NCBI RefSeq assembly: GCF_002931055.1
Contig: NZ_PSXX01000010.1
Span: 62,001 to 126,000 of the forward strand
DNA: 64,000 nucleotides
Direction: 5' to 3'
Source: Pseudoclavibacter sp. AY1H1
Lineage (GTDB): Bacteria > Actinomycetota > Actinomycetes > Actinomycetales > Microbacteriaceae
The notes beneath the pieces are model-generated. The model did not search any database. It was not told the DNA's origin and worked only from the letters and a program-made list of their open reading frames with translations. Position numbers and translations under genes: made by a program. Numbering within the stretch: the first letter of the stretch is position 1; each line of letters starts with the position of its first letter. Positions 32,775 to 40,951 of the stretch are shown here, piece by piece.

Positions 32775-34130
32775 ATGAGAATCGCTGTCCTCGGCCTCGG
32801 TGAAGCCGGAAGCATGTACGCGAAGGCGTTCGTCGAAGCCTCCTGGGAGGTCGTCGGCTTCGACCCCAGGAGCGTCGAGATCCCCGGAATGACCAGCGCC
32901 ACCTCGATCGCCGAGGCGGTCGCCGGCGCCGACGCGGTGCTCGGCCTCACCACGGCGGCCCACGCCGCAGGGGCAGCGCGAGACGCGGCACCGCACCTCG
33001 AGCCGACCGCGGTGTTCCTCGACCTCAACGCCGGATCCCCGCAGCTGAAGCGGGCCGTCGCCGACGAGATCGGCGAACGCGCCAAGGTCGTCGACGGGGC
33101 CGTGATCGGCTCGGTGAAGAAGTTCGGCGCGCAGGTGCGCGTCATCCTCTCCGGCCCCGACGCGGACTCGGCCGCCGACGTACTGCGCTCCATCGGCGCC
33201 ACTGCGGACGTCGTCAGTGACACCATCGGGGACGCATCCGGCCGCAAGCTCCTGCGCAGCGTGTACATGAAGGGACTCGGCGCGCTCATCAGCGAGGCCA
33301 TGTCCGCCGGCCGTGCTGCTGGCGAGGAAGCGTGGATGCGCGCCCAGATCGTCGAGACCCTGGTCGACGGAGAGGCCGCCGTCACGCGTCTCGACGAGGG
33401 CACGCGCATCCACGCAGACCGGCGAAGCCACGAGCTCGGCGACAGCCTGGAGCTGCTGAGCGCGCTTCCGGGGAACTGGCCCGTCACCGAAGGCGCCAGG
33501 CGCCGACACGTCGACCTCGCCTTCGAGGCGAAGCCCGACTTCGCGGCGGAACTCGAGTCGGTGCCGACGGCGGCGCTCGGCGATGGCGGGGACCGGCTCG
33601 GATTCGCGCACTCGAGCATCAAGCCCATCTGGCCCTCCGGCCCGATCGCCGGACGCGCACGCACCGTGCTCGTCAACCCAGGCGACAACCGGGCCCTGCA
33701 CGAGGCGCTCAAGGTGGTCCGGCCCGGCGAGGTGCTCGTCATCGCGGGTGGCGGGTACGCCGAGCGTGCGCTGCTCGGCGAGCTCATCGCGGAGCGCGCG
33801 GTCAACGCGGGGGTGCGCGGCATCATCGTCGACGGCGCAGTGCGCGACGTCTCCGCCATCGCCGAGATCGGACTACCCGTCTGGGCTGTCGCAGTCTCCC
33901 CGGCGGGCCCCTACAAGTCCGGCCCCGGGCGGGTCGGCGAGACCATCTCGCTCGGAGGCGCCATCTGCTCGACCGGCGACTACGTGGTCGCCGACGAGGA
34001 TGGCGTGCTCGTCCTCCCGATCGACCGCGCGGTTGCCGCGCTCAGGGCAGGCCGGGCGGTGCTCGCCGATGAGGCGGGCCGCCGTGTCGAGATCCTGCGC
34101 CAGCGCGCCGAAGCGAATCCCAGCGCCTGA
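32775..34130 (+). CDS. Fusion of 6PGDH-like/DUF1932 dehydrogenase with RraA-type aldolase/decarboxylase
   Basis: A 451-residue protein with two enzyme halves. Residues 1-155 are an NAD-binding Rossmann domain ('MRIAVLGLGEAGSMYAKAF') of the 6-phosphogluconate/hydroxyisobutyrate dehydrogenase type. Residues 160-240 match DUF1932 ('LLRSVYMKGLGALISEAMSA'). From about 265 comes an RraA-like domain: 'NPGDNRALHEAL', 'LLGELIAERAVNAGVRGIIV' and 'DGAVRDVSAI', with the Mg-binding GELxA and RD motifs intact. RraA-like enzymes cleave 4-hydroxy-4-methyl- or 4-carboxy-4-hydroxy-2-oxo acids or decarboxylate oxaloacetate. I infer oxidation of a hydroxy-diacid followed by cleavage or decarboxylation of the product. 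The ATG at 32775 follows GGAG. Confidence 0.85.
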   Translation: MRIAVLGLGEAGSMYAKAFVEASWEVVGFDPRSVEIPGMTSATSIAEAVAGADAVLGLTTAAHAAGAARDAAPHLEPTAVFLDLNAGSPQLKRAVADEIGERAKVVDGAVIGSVKKFGAQVRVILSGPDADSAADVLRSIGATADVVSDTIGDASGRKLLRSVYMKGLGALISEAMSAGRAAGEEAWMRAQIVETLVDGEAAVTRLDEGTRIHADRRSHELGDSLELLSALPGNWPVTEGARRRHVDLAFEAKPDFAAELESVPTAALGDGGDRLGFAHSSIKPIWPSGPIAGRARTVLVNPGDNRALHEALKVVRPGEVLVIAGGGYAERALLGELIAERAVNAGVRGIIVDGAVRDVSAIAEIGLPVWAVAVSPAGPYKSGPGRVGETISLGGAICSTGDYVVADEDGVLVLPIDRAVAALRAGRAVLADEAGRRVEILRQRAEANPSA

Positions 34131-34167
34131 TCCGGCGCACCAGACCATAGACAGCAAAGGAGCTGCC

Positions 34168-34233
34168 ATGAGCATCACCGACCAGGGGCACCCGCCCCGC
34201 CGACGTAGGGGAGGGTCATGCCTGTCGCACTGA
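34168..34233 (+). CDS. 21-residue leader ORF overlapping the TRAP-like permease start
   Basis: This short frame starts with ATG after a strong AAAGGAG. It encodes a basic peptide ('GHPPRRRRGGSCLSH' at its end), and its stop codon lies 16 nt inside the permease gene, which starts at 34218 in another frame after GGGGAGG. It could couple translation of the permease to the leader or sense ribosome stalling at the four arginines. It could also be a chance ORF. Confidence 0.4.
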   Translation: MSITDQGHPPRRRRGGSCLSH

Positions 34234-35567
34234 TCGCCCTCGTCGCCTTCATCGCGACGATCGTCACCTGGAACGTCGTCGTCAAGCGCAACATGGCGGA
34301 AGCCATGATCCTCGGCTTCCTCGTCACGCTCGCCTTCGCCGGGTTCAACGCCCCCGAGTACGCCGTGACCGCCGTCGTCGAAGCATCCGAGAACCAGGTC
34401 CTCTACGCCGCCGTCGCGTTCGTCTTCATGACGCACTTCGTCGAGCGCACCGGCGTCATCGATCGCCTCATCGCCATCCTCTCCTCGCTCTTCGGCAAGC
34501 TGCCGGGCGGCCCCGCGATCGTCGACACGCTCGCATCCGGTGCCATGGGAGCCGTCGCGGGCGGCTCCAACACGGGCAACGCGGCCTCCTCCGGAGCGAT
34601 CACCGGTCCGTGGATGGTGCGCACCGGATGGAAGCGCTCGCGCGCCGCGACCGTCATCGCCGGCAACGCGGGCCTCGGCACCGCGCTTCCTCCGAGCGCG
34701 TCCATGGTCATCATGATCGGATTCGCCGGCACGCTCGTGACGACCAGCGAGGTCTACCTGGCGCTGCTCGTCGCCGGCATCTACCAGTTCGTGTTCCGGA
34801 TGGGCCTCATCGGCTGGTTCGTGAAGCGCGACAAGATCACGGCAGCCTCGGGACCCGAGATCCTGCCGTGGCGCAGCGCGATGAAGCGCGGCGGAACGTC
34901 GACCCTCATCTTCCTTGGCGCGATCATCCCGATCGCGATCTCGGTCGGGCCCCTCGCCGACGCCCTCAAGGCGTCGCCGGTGCTCTCCGAAGCCATGGGA
35001 TCGATCTCGCTCATCGTGTGGATCCCCGTCCTCATCATGTTCTTCGCCGCGCTCGTCGCCTGGAAGGACCTGCCGCGCTCGCCGCGCGGATGGTGGGAGC
35101 TCATCACGAGCGGGGCGCCGAAGTTCTACACGATCGTCGCGCTCCTCTTCTTCGCCGTCGTCGCGAGCGAGGTGCTCGCCGAGCTCGGCCTCGCGGAGGA
35201 CGTCGACAACCTGCTGAGCGGCGTCGACATCCCGCTGTGGCTGCTCGTGACGTTCATCGGGCTGCTGATCGTGCTGGTCGCGGGCCCGCTGTCGTCGACG
35301 GCAACCCTCACCGCCGTCGGTCAGGTGTCGCTGTTCACGCTCATCGCCGCGGGCATCGACCCGCTGCTCGCCGTCATCGCGATCCTCGTGTTCGCCTCGA
35401 CGGAGGGCGCCTCCCCGCCCGCCTCCGGCGCCATCTTCGTCGCGAGCGGCCTCACGGGAGCCAAACCGGAGTCCACGTTCGTGCCGCTCATCATCTACTA
35501 CGTCGTGCCGTTCTTCGCGCTCGGCGTCCTGATCGCGCTCGGGATCGTCCCGGTCCCCGGCGGATAG
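34218..35567 (+). CDS. TRAP-type transporter large (DctM-like) permease
   Basis: A 449-residue inner-membrane protein with about 12 helices. The half-repeat signatures 'GAVAGGSNTGNAASSGAITG' with 'AGNAGLGTALPPSASMVIMI' and, later, 'GPLSSTATLTAVGQVSLFTL' with 'ASTEGASPPASGAIFVASGL' match TRAP large permeases. These carry C4-dicarboxylates and other acids using a sodium gradient. It lies 87 bp after the fusion enzyme and 12 bp before a small membrane gene. No DctP-type binding protein gene is present in the window, which is unusual. The GTG/ATG choice is clear: ATG at 34218 after GGGGAGG. Confidence 0.83.
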   Translation: MPVALIALVAFIATIVTWNVVVKRNMAEAMILGFLVTLAFAGFNAPEYAVTAVVEASENQVLYAAVAFVFMTHFVERTGVIDRLIAILSSLFGKLPGGPAIVDTLASGAMGAVAGGSNTGNAASSGAITGPWMVRTGWKRSRAATVIAGNAGLGTALPPSASMVIMIGFAGTLVTTSEVYLALLVAGIYQFVFRMGLIGWFVKRDKITAASGPEILPWRSAMKRGGTSTLIFLGAIIPIAISVGPLADALKASPVLSEAMGSISLIVWIPVLIMFFAALVAWKDLPRSPRGWWELITSGAPKFYTIVALLFFAVVASEVLAELGLAEDVDNLLSGVDIPLWLLVTFIGLLIVLVAGPLSSTATLTAVGQVSLFTLIAAGIDPLLAVIAILVFASTEGASPPASGAIFVASGLTGAKPESTFVPLIIYYVVPFFALGVLIALGIVPVPGG

Positions 35568-35579
35568 GAGTCTGAAATC

Positions 35580-35843
35580 ATGCGCACCTCACTGCACCGC
35601 ATCCTGCATCCGCTCTTCGGCATCGCGATGATCGTCTTCCTGCTGCTGGCGTTCGTGCTCGTCTTCGCCCAGGTCATCGGGCTCATCTTCGCGCAGCCCT
35701 GGCTCATCGAGGGAGCCTCGGAGACGCTCCTCCATCCGGCCATCATCTCGGCCATCGTCGTCGGCCTCATCGGCTACGCCCTCTTCAACTGCCTCCCGAA
35801 GGTGGAGAAGAAGGCCGAGCTGGAGGATGAGGACGAAGACTGA
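35580..35843 (+). CDS. Small membrane partner of the TRAP-like permease
   Basis: An 87-residue protein with two hydrophobic helices, about 13-38 ('GIAMIVFLLLAFVLVFAQVI') and 52-70 ('PAIISAIVVGLIGYALFNCL'), and an acidic tail ending in 'EDEDED'. It stands where the DctQ small subunit usually is, but is half the usual size (DctQ has four helices). I infer a reduced small subunit; homology is not evident by eye. GAG precedes the ATG weakly. It is the last gene of the unit. Confidence 0.6.
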   Translation: MRTSLHRILHPLFGIAMIVFLLLAFVLVFAQVIGLIFAQPWLIEGASETLLHPAIISAIVVGLIGYALFNCLPKVEKKAELEDEDED

Positions 35844-35910
35844 CCGGGTCGATCTCGACGCCCGCACCCCGGATCGCCGCGAGCGATCTCGGCGTGCGGG
35901 CGTCTCCCGT

Positions 35911-35916
35911 TAGGCT
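35911..35916 (+). promoter_or_regulatory. Leaderless -10 element (TAGGCT) of the DUF4870 gene
   Basis: TAGGCT ends 6 nt before the ATG at 35923. The segment between (cgcgtg) is too short for a ribosome site. Confidence 0.5.
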
Positions 35917-35922
35917 CGCGTG

Positions 35923-37008
35923 ATGGCGAACCGCAGCTATCTCTACGTTGTCGACGAGGTTCCGGGGCAGGGGGCTCCGCTCACTCGTGTCTCCGGGCTG
36001 TCGGAGTGGAACTGGGATGTGCCGCTCGTGCACGAGCTGCTCGTCTCGGGGTCTGGTCGGCTGGTGCCGTCGACGATCTGGGATGCGCCGGCGGCAGCGA
36101 TCCTCGGCGACTACGACCAGGGCGTCGCCAACCTCGAGCGCCTCTTCGCTCGGCTCCCGCAGGACCAGGAGACGCAGCGGCAGATCGCCGAGGCGCGCAG
36201 CGTGCTGCGCGACCCCGCGAACCGTGGACGCTACCTGCTGCTCGAGGTCGCGGAGATCCACGTGCTCAGCGCCACGGACGACGAGAACCCGCACCCCGAG
36301 ATGCTCCGGGAGGCGCAGGGGATGGTCTGCGACACCGAGCAGCACGTGGACGCGCTCATCCGCACAGCACTCGAGCTGCCGCCGGAGCGGCTGCAGGAGC
36401 TGACGGGCTCCGGGGCGTGGGCGAGCAACCTCTACTTCGAGCCGTCCGGAGAGCCGCAGCCGCCCGCCCAGGCGGCACCGGTCCAGGCGGCGCCGAATAT
36501 CCCTGCGACGAGCCTGCCCTCCCAGAGCGCCCCGCCGACGAGCCCGAACGCACCGCAGTTCGCCCCGCCCACCGGTGCGTCGGCTTCGCCGGTCTTCCTG
36601 ACGCGGCCGCTGGCGAACGGCGCGACACAGTGGAGCCTCGGGCTGATCGCGGTCATCCCGTTCCCGTTCGTGACCGCCATCACGGCAGGCATCGTGATGA
36701 TCGCGGCCGGCCGGTCGCGCGCGCCCGCCACCGAGGCAGGCGAGCGAAACCGCACCAACGCCGCCAACTGGGGGCTCACCTACCTGCTCTCCTCGATCAT
36801 CCTCATCGCCCTGCACATCGCGTTCCTCTTCGTCCTCGACGACAACTACTCTGGGTCGTTCTTCCCCATCGGCATCCCCATCACGCTCTGGTTCGCCGTC
36901 TCCGTGACGCACATCGTGTTCTCGATCGTGGGCAGCGTGAAGGCCTCGCGCGGCGTGGTGTTCGCCCCCATCGCGCTGCCGTTCTTCAGTCCGCGCCTGC
37001 GGGGCTGA
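35923..37008 (+). CDS. Membrane protein: unknown N-terminal domain plus DUF4870
   Basis: A 361-residue protein. Residues 1-165 form a soluble domain ('NRSYLYVVDEVPGQGAPLTR') that resembles a DUF7822-type module of unknown role. Residues 170-225 are a Pro/Ala/Gln linker ('PQPPAQAAPVQAAPNIPATS'). The C-terminal part is a DUF4870 three- or four-helix membrane domain ('RTNAANWGLTYLLSSIILIA'). The soluble N-terminus is presumably cytosolic, with the domain anchored at the membrane. ATG at 35923 follows TAGGCT with 6 nt spacing. Its stop codon falls within the left arm of the inverted repeat at 37005-37084. Confidence 0.7.
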   Translation: MANRSYLYVVDEVPGQGAPLTRVSGLSEWNWDVPLVHELLVSGSGRLVPSTIWDAPAAAILGDYDQGVANLERLFARLPQDQETQRQIAEARSVLRDPANRGRYLLLEVAEIHVLSATDDENPHPEMLREAQGMVCDTEQHVDALIRTALELPPERLQELTGSGAWASNLYFEPSGEPQPPAQAAPVQAAPNIPATSLPSQSAPPTSPNAPQFAPPTGASASPVFLTRPLANGATQWSLGLIAVIPFPFVTAITAGIVMIAAGRSRAPATEAGERNRTNAANWGLTYLLSSIILIALHIAFLFVLDDNYSGSFFPIGIPITLWFAVSVTHIVFSIVGSVKASRGVVFAPIALPFFSPRLRG

Positions 37009-37084
37009 CCATCTTCAGTGCAGACTCGTCGCCTCTGGACGTCACTGGCGATTCAGGGGCCGATTCTGCACTCATGTTGGACAG
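37005..37084. repeat. Inverted repeat, family F copy 1
   Basis: CTGACCATCTTCAGTGCAGA (37005-37024) and TCTGCACTCATGTTGGACAG (37065-37084) pair at 16 of 20 positions around a 40-nt centre. The left arm contains the TGA stop of the upstream gene. A close relative lies at 48873-48952. Confidence 0.75.
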
Positions 37085-37153
37085 GGGCCGCCGCGCCCGC
37101 CGCGTCTGATCTGCACCCTGCCAGTACAGGGGCGGATGGGCGACAATGGCGGG

Positions 37154-37945
37154 GTGCCAACGCCGCAGCGGACAAACCCCGAAGCCGGGGTGCCGTCGCG
37201 CCTGCGCAACGCGGTGTTTCGGTCCGTCGCCGACCAGGGCAAGGCCGCGCTCGTCGAGCGTCGCTTGAGCGTCGCCATCAACCGCGGCGTTCTGCAAGCA
37301 GGGGAGCGCCTGCCCCCAGAGAGCGAGCTCGCCAAGTCGCTCGGGGTCTCGCCGGTCACCGTTCGCGAAGCGCTGGTCCTCCTGCGGCAACGCGGCCTCG
37401 TCACGACGAAACGAGGACGCGGAGGCGGCAGCTTCGTCACCGCGGGCGCCGACCCTGCCTCACACGCCGCCGCCGAGCTCGCATCCATCTCCCGCACGGC
37501 GCTGCGTGACCTCGCCGCCCATTACTTCGCCGTCACCGCTGGCTGCCTCGAACTCGCAGCCTCCAGGGCTGCGCCGAGCGAGGTCGACGCGATCCGCGCC
37601 CGGCTCACGGCGTTCGGCGACGCCGCGATCTCCGGGCGGCAGGCTCAGCCGACGCCCGCGCTGTGGCGACACGTCGCCGACGACATCGTCGTCGAACTGT
37701 GCGCACTCGGGCAGTCGGTGCGGCTCACCAAGGAGCAGATGCGCGTGCAATCCGAGCTCTCCCCGCTGCTCGGGCTGCTCGCTGGGGACGACGCCGAGCG
37801 GGAGGCGCAGCGAGGCGAGATACTTGGACTCGTCGATGATGTCGCTCGGGGGGACACCGCTGGCGCGCGCGAGACTCTGCGCGCGACGGTGAGCGACGTC
37901 GTCGAACGGCTCGAGGCAAAGCGCAGGTCGCTGCTCGAGCGGTAG
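37154..37945 (+). CDS. GntR-family regulator (FadR-like)
   Basis: A 263-residue regulator. Residues 30-95 are the GntR winged helix ('LAKSLGVSPVTVREALVLLR', then 'VTTKRGRGGGSFVT'). The C-terminal FCD-type helical domain begins near 'LRDLAAHYFAVTAGCLELAA'. It precedes an unknown gene and a soluble Cache-domain gene on the same strand and may control them or an unlinked transporter. The GTG at 37154 was preferred because GACAAT lies 6 nt upstream, as in other leaderless genes here; ATG at 37136 is the alternative. Confidence 0.85.
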   Translation: MPTPQRTNPEAGVPSRLRNAVFRSVADQGKAALVERRLSVAINRGVLQAGERLPPESELAKSLGVSPVTVREALVLLRQRGLVTTKRGRGGGSFVTAGADPASHAAAELASISRTALRDLAAHYFAVTAGCLELAASRAAPSEVDAIRARLTAFGDAAISGRQAQPTPALWRHVADDIVVELCALGQSVRLTKEQMRVQSELSPLLGLLAGDDAEREAQRGEILGLVDDVARGDTAGARETLRATVSDVVERLEAKRRSLLER

Positions 37946-38006
37946 GCGCGCCGGCGCCGTGATGGTGCCGGGTGCCGGGGAACGACTATGGCTGGGGGGC
38001 CAACGT

Positions 38007-38510
38007 ATGCCGATCAACGACAACGAGGTGAGGATCGCCGCACTCGCGGGGCTGCCGAACTGGTCTTGGAGCGACTTCACGGAGAACGTGATGCAGACCA
38101 CCAACCTCATGAGGCTGGAGCCGAACGGGTGGCTGGCGCTCATCGCCTACCTCGCCGGCCCCAGCTGGGTGTATCAGGAGCCGGCGCGGTACGACCCCGT
38201 CATCGAGACGGACGGCGGTGGCCAGCGTGTCGGCGGGCCAGCCGACGGCACCTTCTCAAGTGAGGAGGACATCAGCGGGATCCACGACGACATGGTCCAG
38301 TACCTCGCAGATGCTGGGGTGCCGGCGCCCCCGCGGGCGGTGCAGTGGATGCTGTGCCTCCCCGACGGGGTCACAGAACGAGACCTCGAGGGAGTGTGCC
38401 TCCGTGCGGCGCGGGACGTCGCACCCGACGACCACCGAAGGAACGCGCTCGAGGTGCACGCGGCGCTGCGGGTGCTGTTGAATGGTCGCATGTCGCCGCT
38501 CGCCTGGTGA
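38007..38510 (+). CDS. Conserved-looking protein of unknown function
   Basis: A 167-residue soluble protein with no recognised domain. It has a Trp-rich N-terminal half ('LAGLPNWSWSDFTENVMQTT', 'WLALIAYLAGPSWVYQEPAR') and a helical C-terminal half ('ALEVHAALRVLLNGRMSPLA'). Coding is supported by codon use (strong G/C at third positions) and by the lack of a better overlapping frame. ATG at 38007 lies after a G-run (GGGGGG). It follows the GntR gene by 61 bp and precedes the Cache-domain gene by about 97 bp. Confidence 0.6.
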   Translation: MPINDNEVRIAALAGLPNWSWSDFTENVMQTTNLMRLEPNGWLALIAYLAGPSWVYQEPARYDPVIETDGGGQRVGGPADGTFSSEEDISGIHDDMVQYLADAGVPAPPRAVQWMLCLPDGVTERDLEGVCLRAARDVAPDDHRRNALEVHAALRVLLNGRMSPLAW

Positions 38511-38607
38511 CGCGGAACGGGCTCTCGCCGATCTTCGCCGGTCGACCCAGTGAAAGCGGCCCTCCGCTGTGTACCATCGGCCAACACCGAGGCAGAGGAG
38601 CCGCTCT

Positions 38608-39303
38608 ATGACGATCGACGCCACCGCGGTTCGACGCGGCCCAGCTGCGCTCCTCGACGACTACTTCCGATCGACACTCGACGTGCTCGAAACGCTCAGC
38701 CGCGACCTCGGTGCCGTGCTCGGCGACCTCGAGTCGCGGGGCGAACTCAGCGACCGTCGCCTCGACGAGCTGGTCGAGCCGCTCGCGCTCGCGGTCTTCA
38801 CTCGTACCTGGCCGGCCGCGTTCGGGGCCGGATTCGTCGCATCTCTCGACCTTCGCGGCCCGTCCCGCGGCCACCTGTCCTGGTGGCAGGGCCCGATGCG
38901 CTCGCAGCTGCGGCTCGCAGCGCAGACGCCAAGCCGAGAGCACATCGACTACAGCGGATTCGAATGGTTCCGCGTGCCCCGGGAGACCGGCGAGGGTCAT
39001 GTCGCGGGCCCGCACGTCGACTACCTGTGCAGCGACGAGTACACGCTCACCGTCAGCATGCCCGTCTGGAACGGGCGGCGATTCCTCGGCGTCGTCGCCA
39101 TGGACCTCCTCGTCGACGACGTCGAACGAGAGCTGCTCCCGGCGCTGCGTGAGTTCGGCGACGTGAGCGTCGTGAACGCAGCCCAGCGCGTGCTCGCATC
39201 CACCGAATCGCGGCTCGCGCCGGGAGATTCGGTGCGCGACCTCGACGGCTACGGGAGCACCGACTGCGCGATCGCCGGACTCCGCGTGCTCACCCGGGTC
39301 TAG
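38608..39303 (+). CDS. Soluble Cache (PDC-type) sensor-domain protein
   Basis: A 231-residue protein with no signal peptide or membrane helix. A helical N-terminal part (residues 1-75) is followed by a Cache/PDC domain: 'EWFRVPRETGEGHVAGPHVD', then 'PVWNGRRFLGVVAMDL', the characteristic final strands. Cache domains usually sense amino acids or other small ligands outside the cell as part of chemoreceptors or kinases. A free cytosolic one beside a GntR regulator is noteworthy and may act as an effector-binding partner. The ATG at 38608 follows GAGGAG. Confidence 0.78.
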   Translation: MTIDATAVRRGPAALLDDYFRSTLDVLETLSRDLGAVLGDLESRGELSDRRLDELVEPLALAVFTRTWPAAFGAGFVASLDLRGPSRGHLSWWQGPMRSQLRLAAQTPSREHIDYSGFEWFRVPRETGEGHVAGPHVDYLCSDEYTLTVSMPVWNGRRFLGVVAMDLLVDDVERELLPALREFGDVSVVNAAQRVLASTESRLAPGDSVRDLDGYGSTDCAIAGLRVLTRV

Positions 39304-39361
39304 GCCTCGACGCGCGGGACCTCGGGGCCGGTCGGAGTCCCGAGTCCGGGTTCAGTCGATC

Positions 39362-39541
39362 TCAGTCGATCTCGGGCGGAGCTGGCGGCTGCAGCCGCTG
39401 CTGCGCATCCGGGGTGCGCAGGTACTTGCGAAGGGCTTTGATGGCGAGGATCAGTGCCCAGATGGTGAGGACCAGGATCGCAAGGATGACCGCGAAGTAG
39501 GCGACCATCACGACGGTGTGCATTGGGTTGAGTCCGATCAT
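39362..39541 (-). CDS. Small single-helix membrane protein
   Basis: A 59-residue protein with one membrane helix ('MVAYFAVILAILVLTIWALI') followed by a basic segment and a Pro-rich tail ('QQRLQPPAPPEID'). Function is unknown. The ATG at 39541 has TACCGT 6 nt upstream, consistent with leaderless initiation; the frame extends to 39682 but that part is low-quality and overlaps the divergent VOC gene start. No partner gene is obvious. Confidence 0.55.
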   Translation of the reverse strand: MIGLNPMHTVVMVAYFAVILAILVLTIWALILAIKALRKYLRTPDAQQRLQPPAPPEID

Positions 39542-39663
39542 CGATCGACGGTACGTCGCGAGACTGGGCGTCGGGTCAGTGGAAGCGGGCGGCGGATGCG
39601 GGTCACGCCGTAGCTCGGCGACACGACGGGAACATGGCTGCATCGACGTGCGACGATGCGGAC

Positions 39664-40110
39664 ATGAGTGCTCTCGCCCCATCCGAGTATCTGCCCGACC
39701 TCGTACCCGAGCTGCTCGTCACCGACGTCCGAATCAGCCTTGCGTTCTGGGTCGATGGATGCGGTTTCGAGGTGAAGTATGACCGACCCGAGGAGGGGTT
39801 CGCGTATCTGACCCGTGGCAACGCTCATCTCATGCTCGAACAGCGCGGCGTCGGCCGGAACTGGGTAACCGGGCCGCTCGAGCCGCCGCTCGGGAGGGGC
39901 ATCAACTTCCAGATCTCCGTGGCCGATGCTGACGAGGTCGCGGCGGCTGTCCTCGCGACCGGTCGGGAGCTCTTCATGCCGCCGGAAACGAAGTGGTACC
40001 GGGTGGGTGGGGACGAAGTCGGGGTCCGCCAATTCCTTGTGACGGACCCCGACGGGTACTTGATCCGCTTCCAGGCGAGCCTGGGGCGGGGAGCTGCCGC
40101 TAGCTCGTGA
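39664..40110 (+). CDS. VOC-family protein (bleomycin-resistance/glyoxalase fold)
   Basis: A 148-residue protein. The first beta-alpha-beta module begins 'DLVPELLVTDVRISLAFWVD' and the second ends with 'VRQFLVTDPDGYLIRFQASL', with the conserved DPDGYLIRF strand. It has the length and pattern of single-chain bleomycin-binding proteins ('HLMLEQRG'). Such dimers sequester glycopeptides or act as dioxygenases or isomerases; which one cannot be told. The ATG at 39664 is preferred over 39634. Its 3' end overlaps the convergent membrane protein gene by 11 bp. Confidence 0.83.
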   Translation: MSALAPSEYLPDLVPELLVTDVRISLAFWVDGCGFEVKYDRPEEGFAYLTRGNAHLMLEQRGVGRNWVTGPLEPPLGRGINFQISVADADEVAAAVLATGRELFMPPETKWYRVGGDEVGVRQFLVTDPDGYLIRFQASLGRGAAASS

Positions 40111-40483
40111 CGGCTGACGTCTGGCGGCTGCGGCGGGCGGCGATGAACGAGCGCACGCCGGCGGTGATGAGGGCGACGAGCAGGACCAGCATGACGGTGC
40201 TGCTGATGACCGCGCCGGGGCGCTCGGCGGTGCCGGCGAAGAGGTCTCCCAGCTGGGCGACGTTCATGAGCGACCCGAGCGCGCCGAGGAGCGCGACGGC
40301 GAGCGCGCCGTGGATGGCGTGCTTGCGGAGCTTCGGGTTGCGGGCGATGAGGCCGGCGATGACGAGCAGGAGGCCGACGGCGGCCGGGATGAGGGCCGTG
40401 AGGCTGCCGGTGTCGCTGACGAAGTAGGCGACCGCGCCCGTCACGACGAGGGCGGCACCGATGAGGATGGTGAGGAGAGGCAT
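40100..40483 (-). CDS. Small four-helix membrane protein
   Basis: A 127-residue integral membrane protein with four hydrophobic segments, about 2-20, 30-48, 58-75 and 90-110 ('VISSTVMLVLLVALITAGVR'). The N-terminal 'LTILIGAALVVTGAVAYFVS' and the short basic C-terminus are typical of unnamed actinobacterial proteins. Function is unknown. It is convergent with the VOC gene. The region 40484-40658 upstream holds its promoter and no other gene. Confidence 0.65.
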   Translation of the reverse strand: MPLLTILIGAALVVTGAVAYFVSDTGSLTALIPAAVGLLLVIAGLIARNPKLRKHAIHGALAVALLGALGSLMNVAQLGDLFAGTAERPGAVISSTVMLVLLVALITAGVRSFIAARRSRQTSAVTS

Positions 40484-40658
40484 GCGGGATGGGATCCAAT
40501 CTCGCGGTAGGCCAGCAGCGTCCTCGGCGGACCGCTTCGCGCGGGCTCAGCCCTGGCGCGCGACGGCCGGCGACGGAAGCGTCGCTGGTCGTTGGTGTCT
40601 GGTGGCCCCAACTTTACCAGCTGGTCGGTTCCGGTCTCCGGTCGCTCGGTGCGCCGGT

Positions 40659-40916
40659 TCAGCTGCGGACTGCGCCCTCGATGGCGTCGCGCCCGGCCTC
40701 GCGCGTGGCGAAGGCGCCGAGGAAGGTGCCCTGCCCGTCGTGTGCGCGAAACTCTCCGTGCACGAGCTCCACGAACCCGGCGAAGTCGTCGCCGGAGGCC
40801 GTCTCCCGCATCGCGACCCAGAGTCCGTTCGCGGGGGAGAGCCAGCGGAGCTGTCGAGGAGCGGAATCGACGACCGCTCGGGTCGTGGACTCGCGGGGGA
40901 TCTCGAGCAGGCTCAT
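40659..40916 (-). CDS. Small protein of unknown function behind a DtxR-like box
   Basis: An 85-residue soluble protein ('RQLRWLSPANGLWVAMRETA', 'GDDFAGFVELVHGEFRAHDG') ending in a short helix ('AGRDAIEGAVRS'). No family is recognised. The ATG at 40916 follows AAGGA. An AT-rich palindrome resembling an iron box lies upstream (40952-40972), which suggests metal-dependent expression. It stands alone between convergent neighbours. Confidence 0.6.
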   Translation of the reverse strand: MSLLEIPRESTTRAVVDSAPRQLRWLSPANGLWVAMRETASGDDFAGFVELVHGEFRAHDGQGTFLGAFATREAGRDAIEGAVRS

Positions 40917-40951
40917 GGGGTTCCTTGGTTCAAGAGTGGATGATCGAATAG

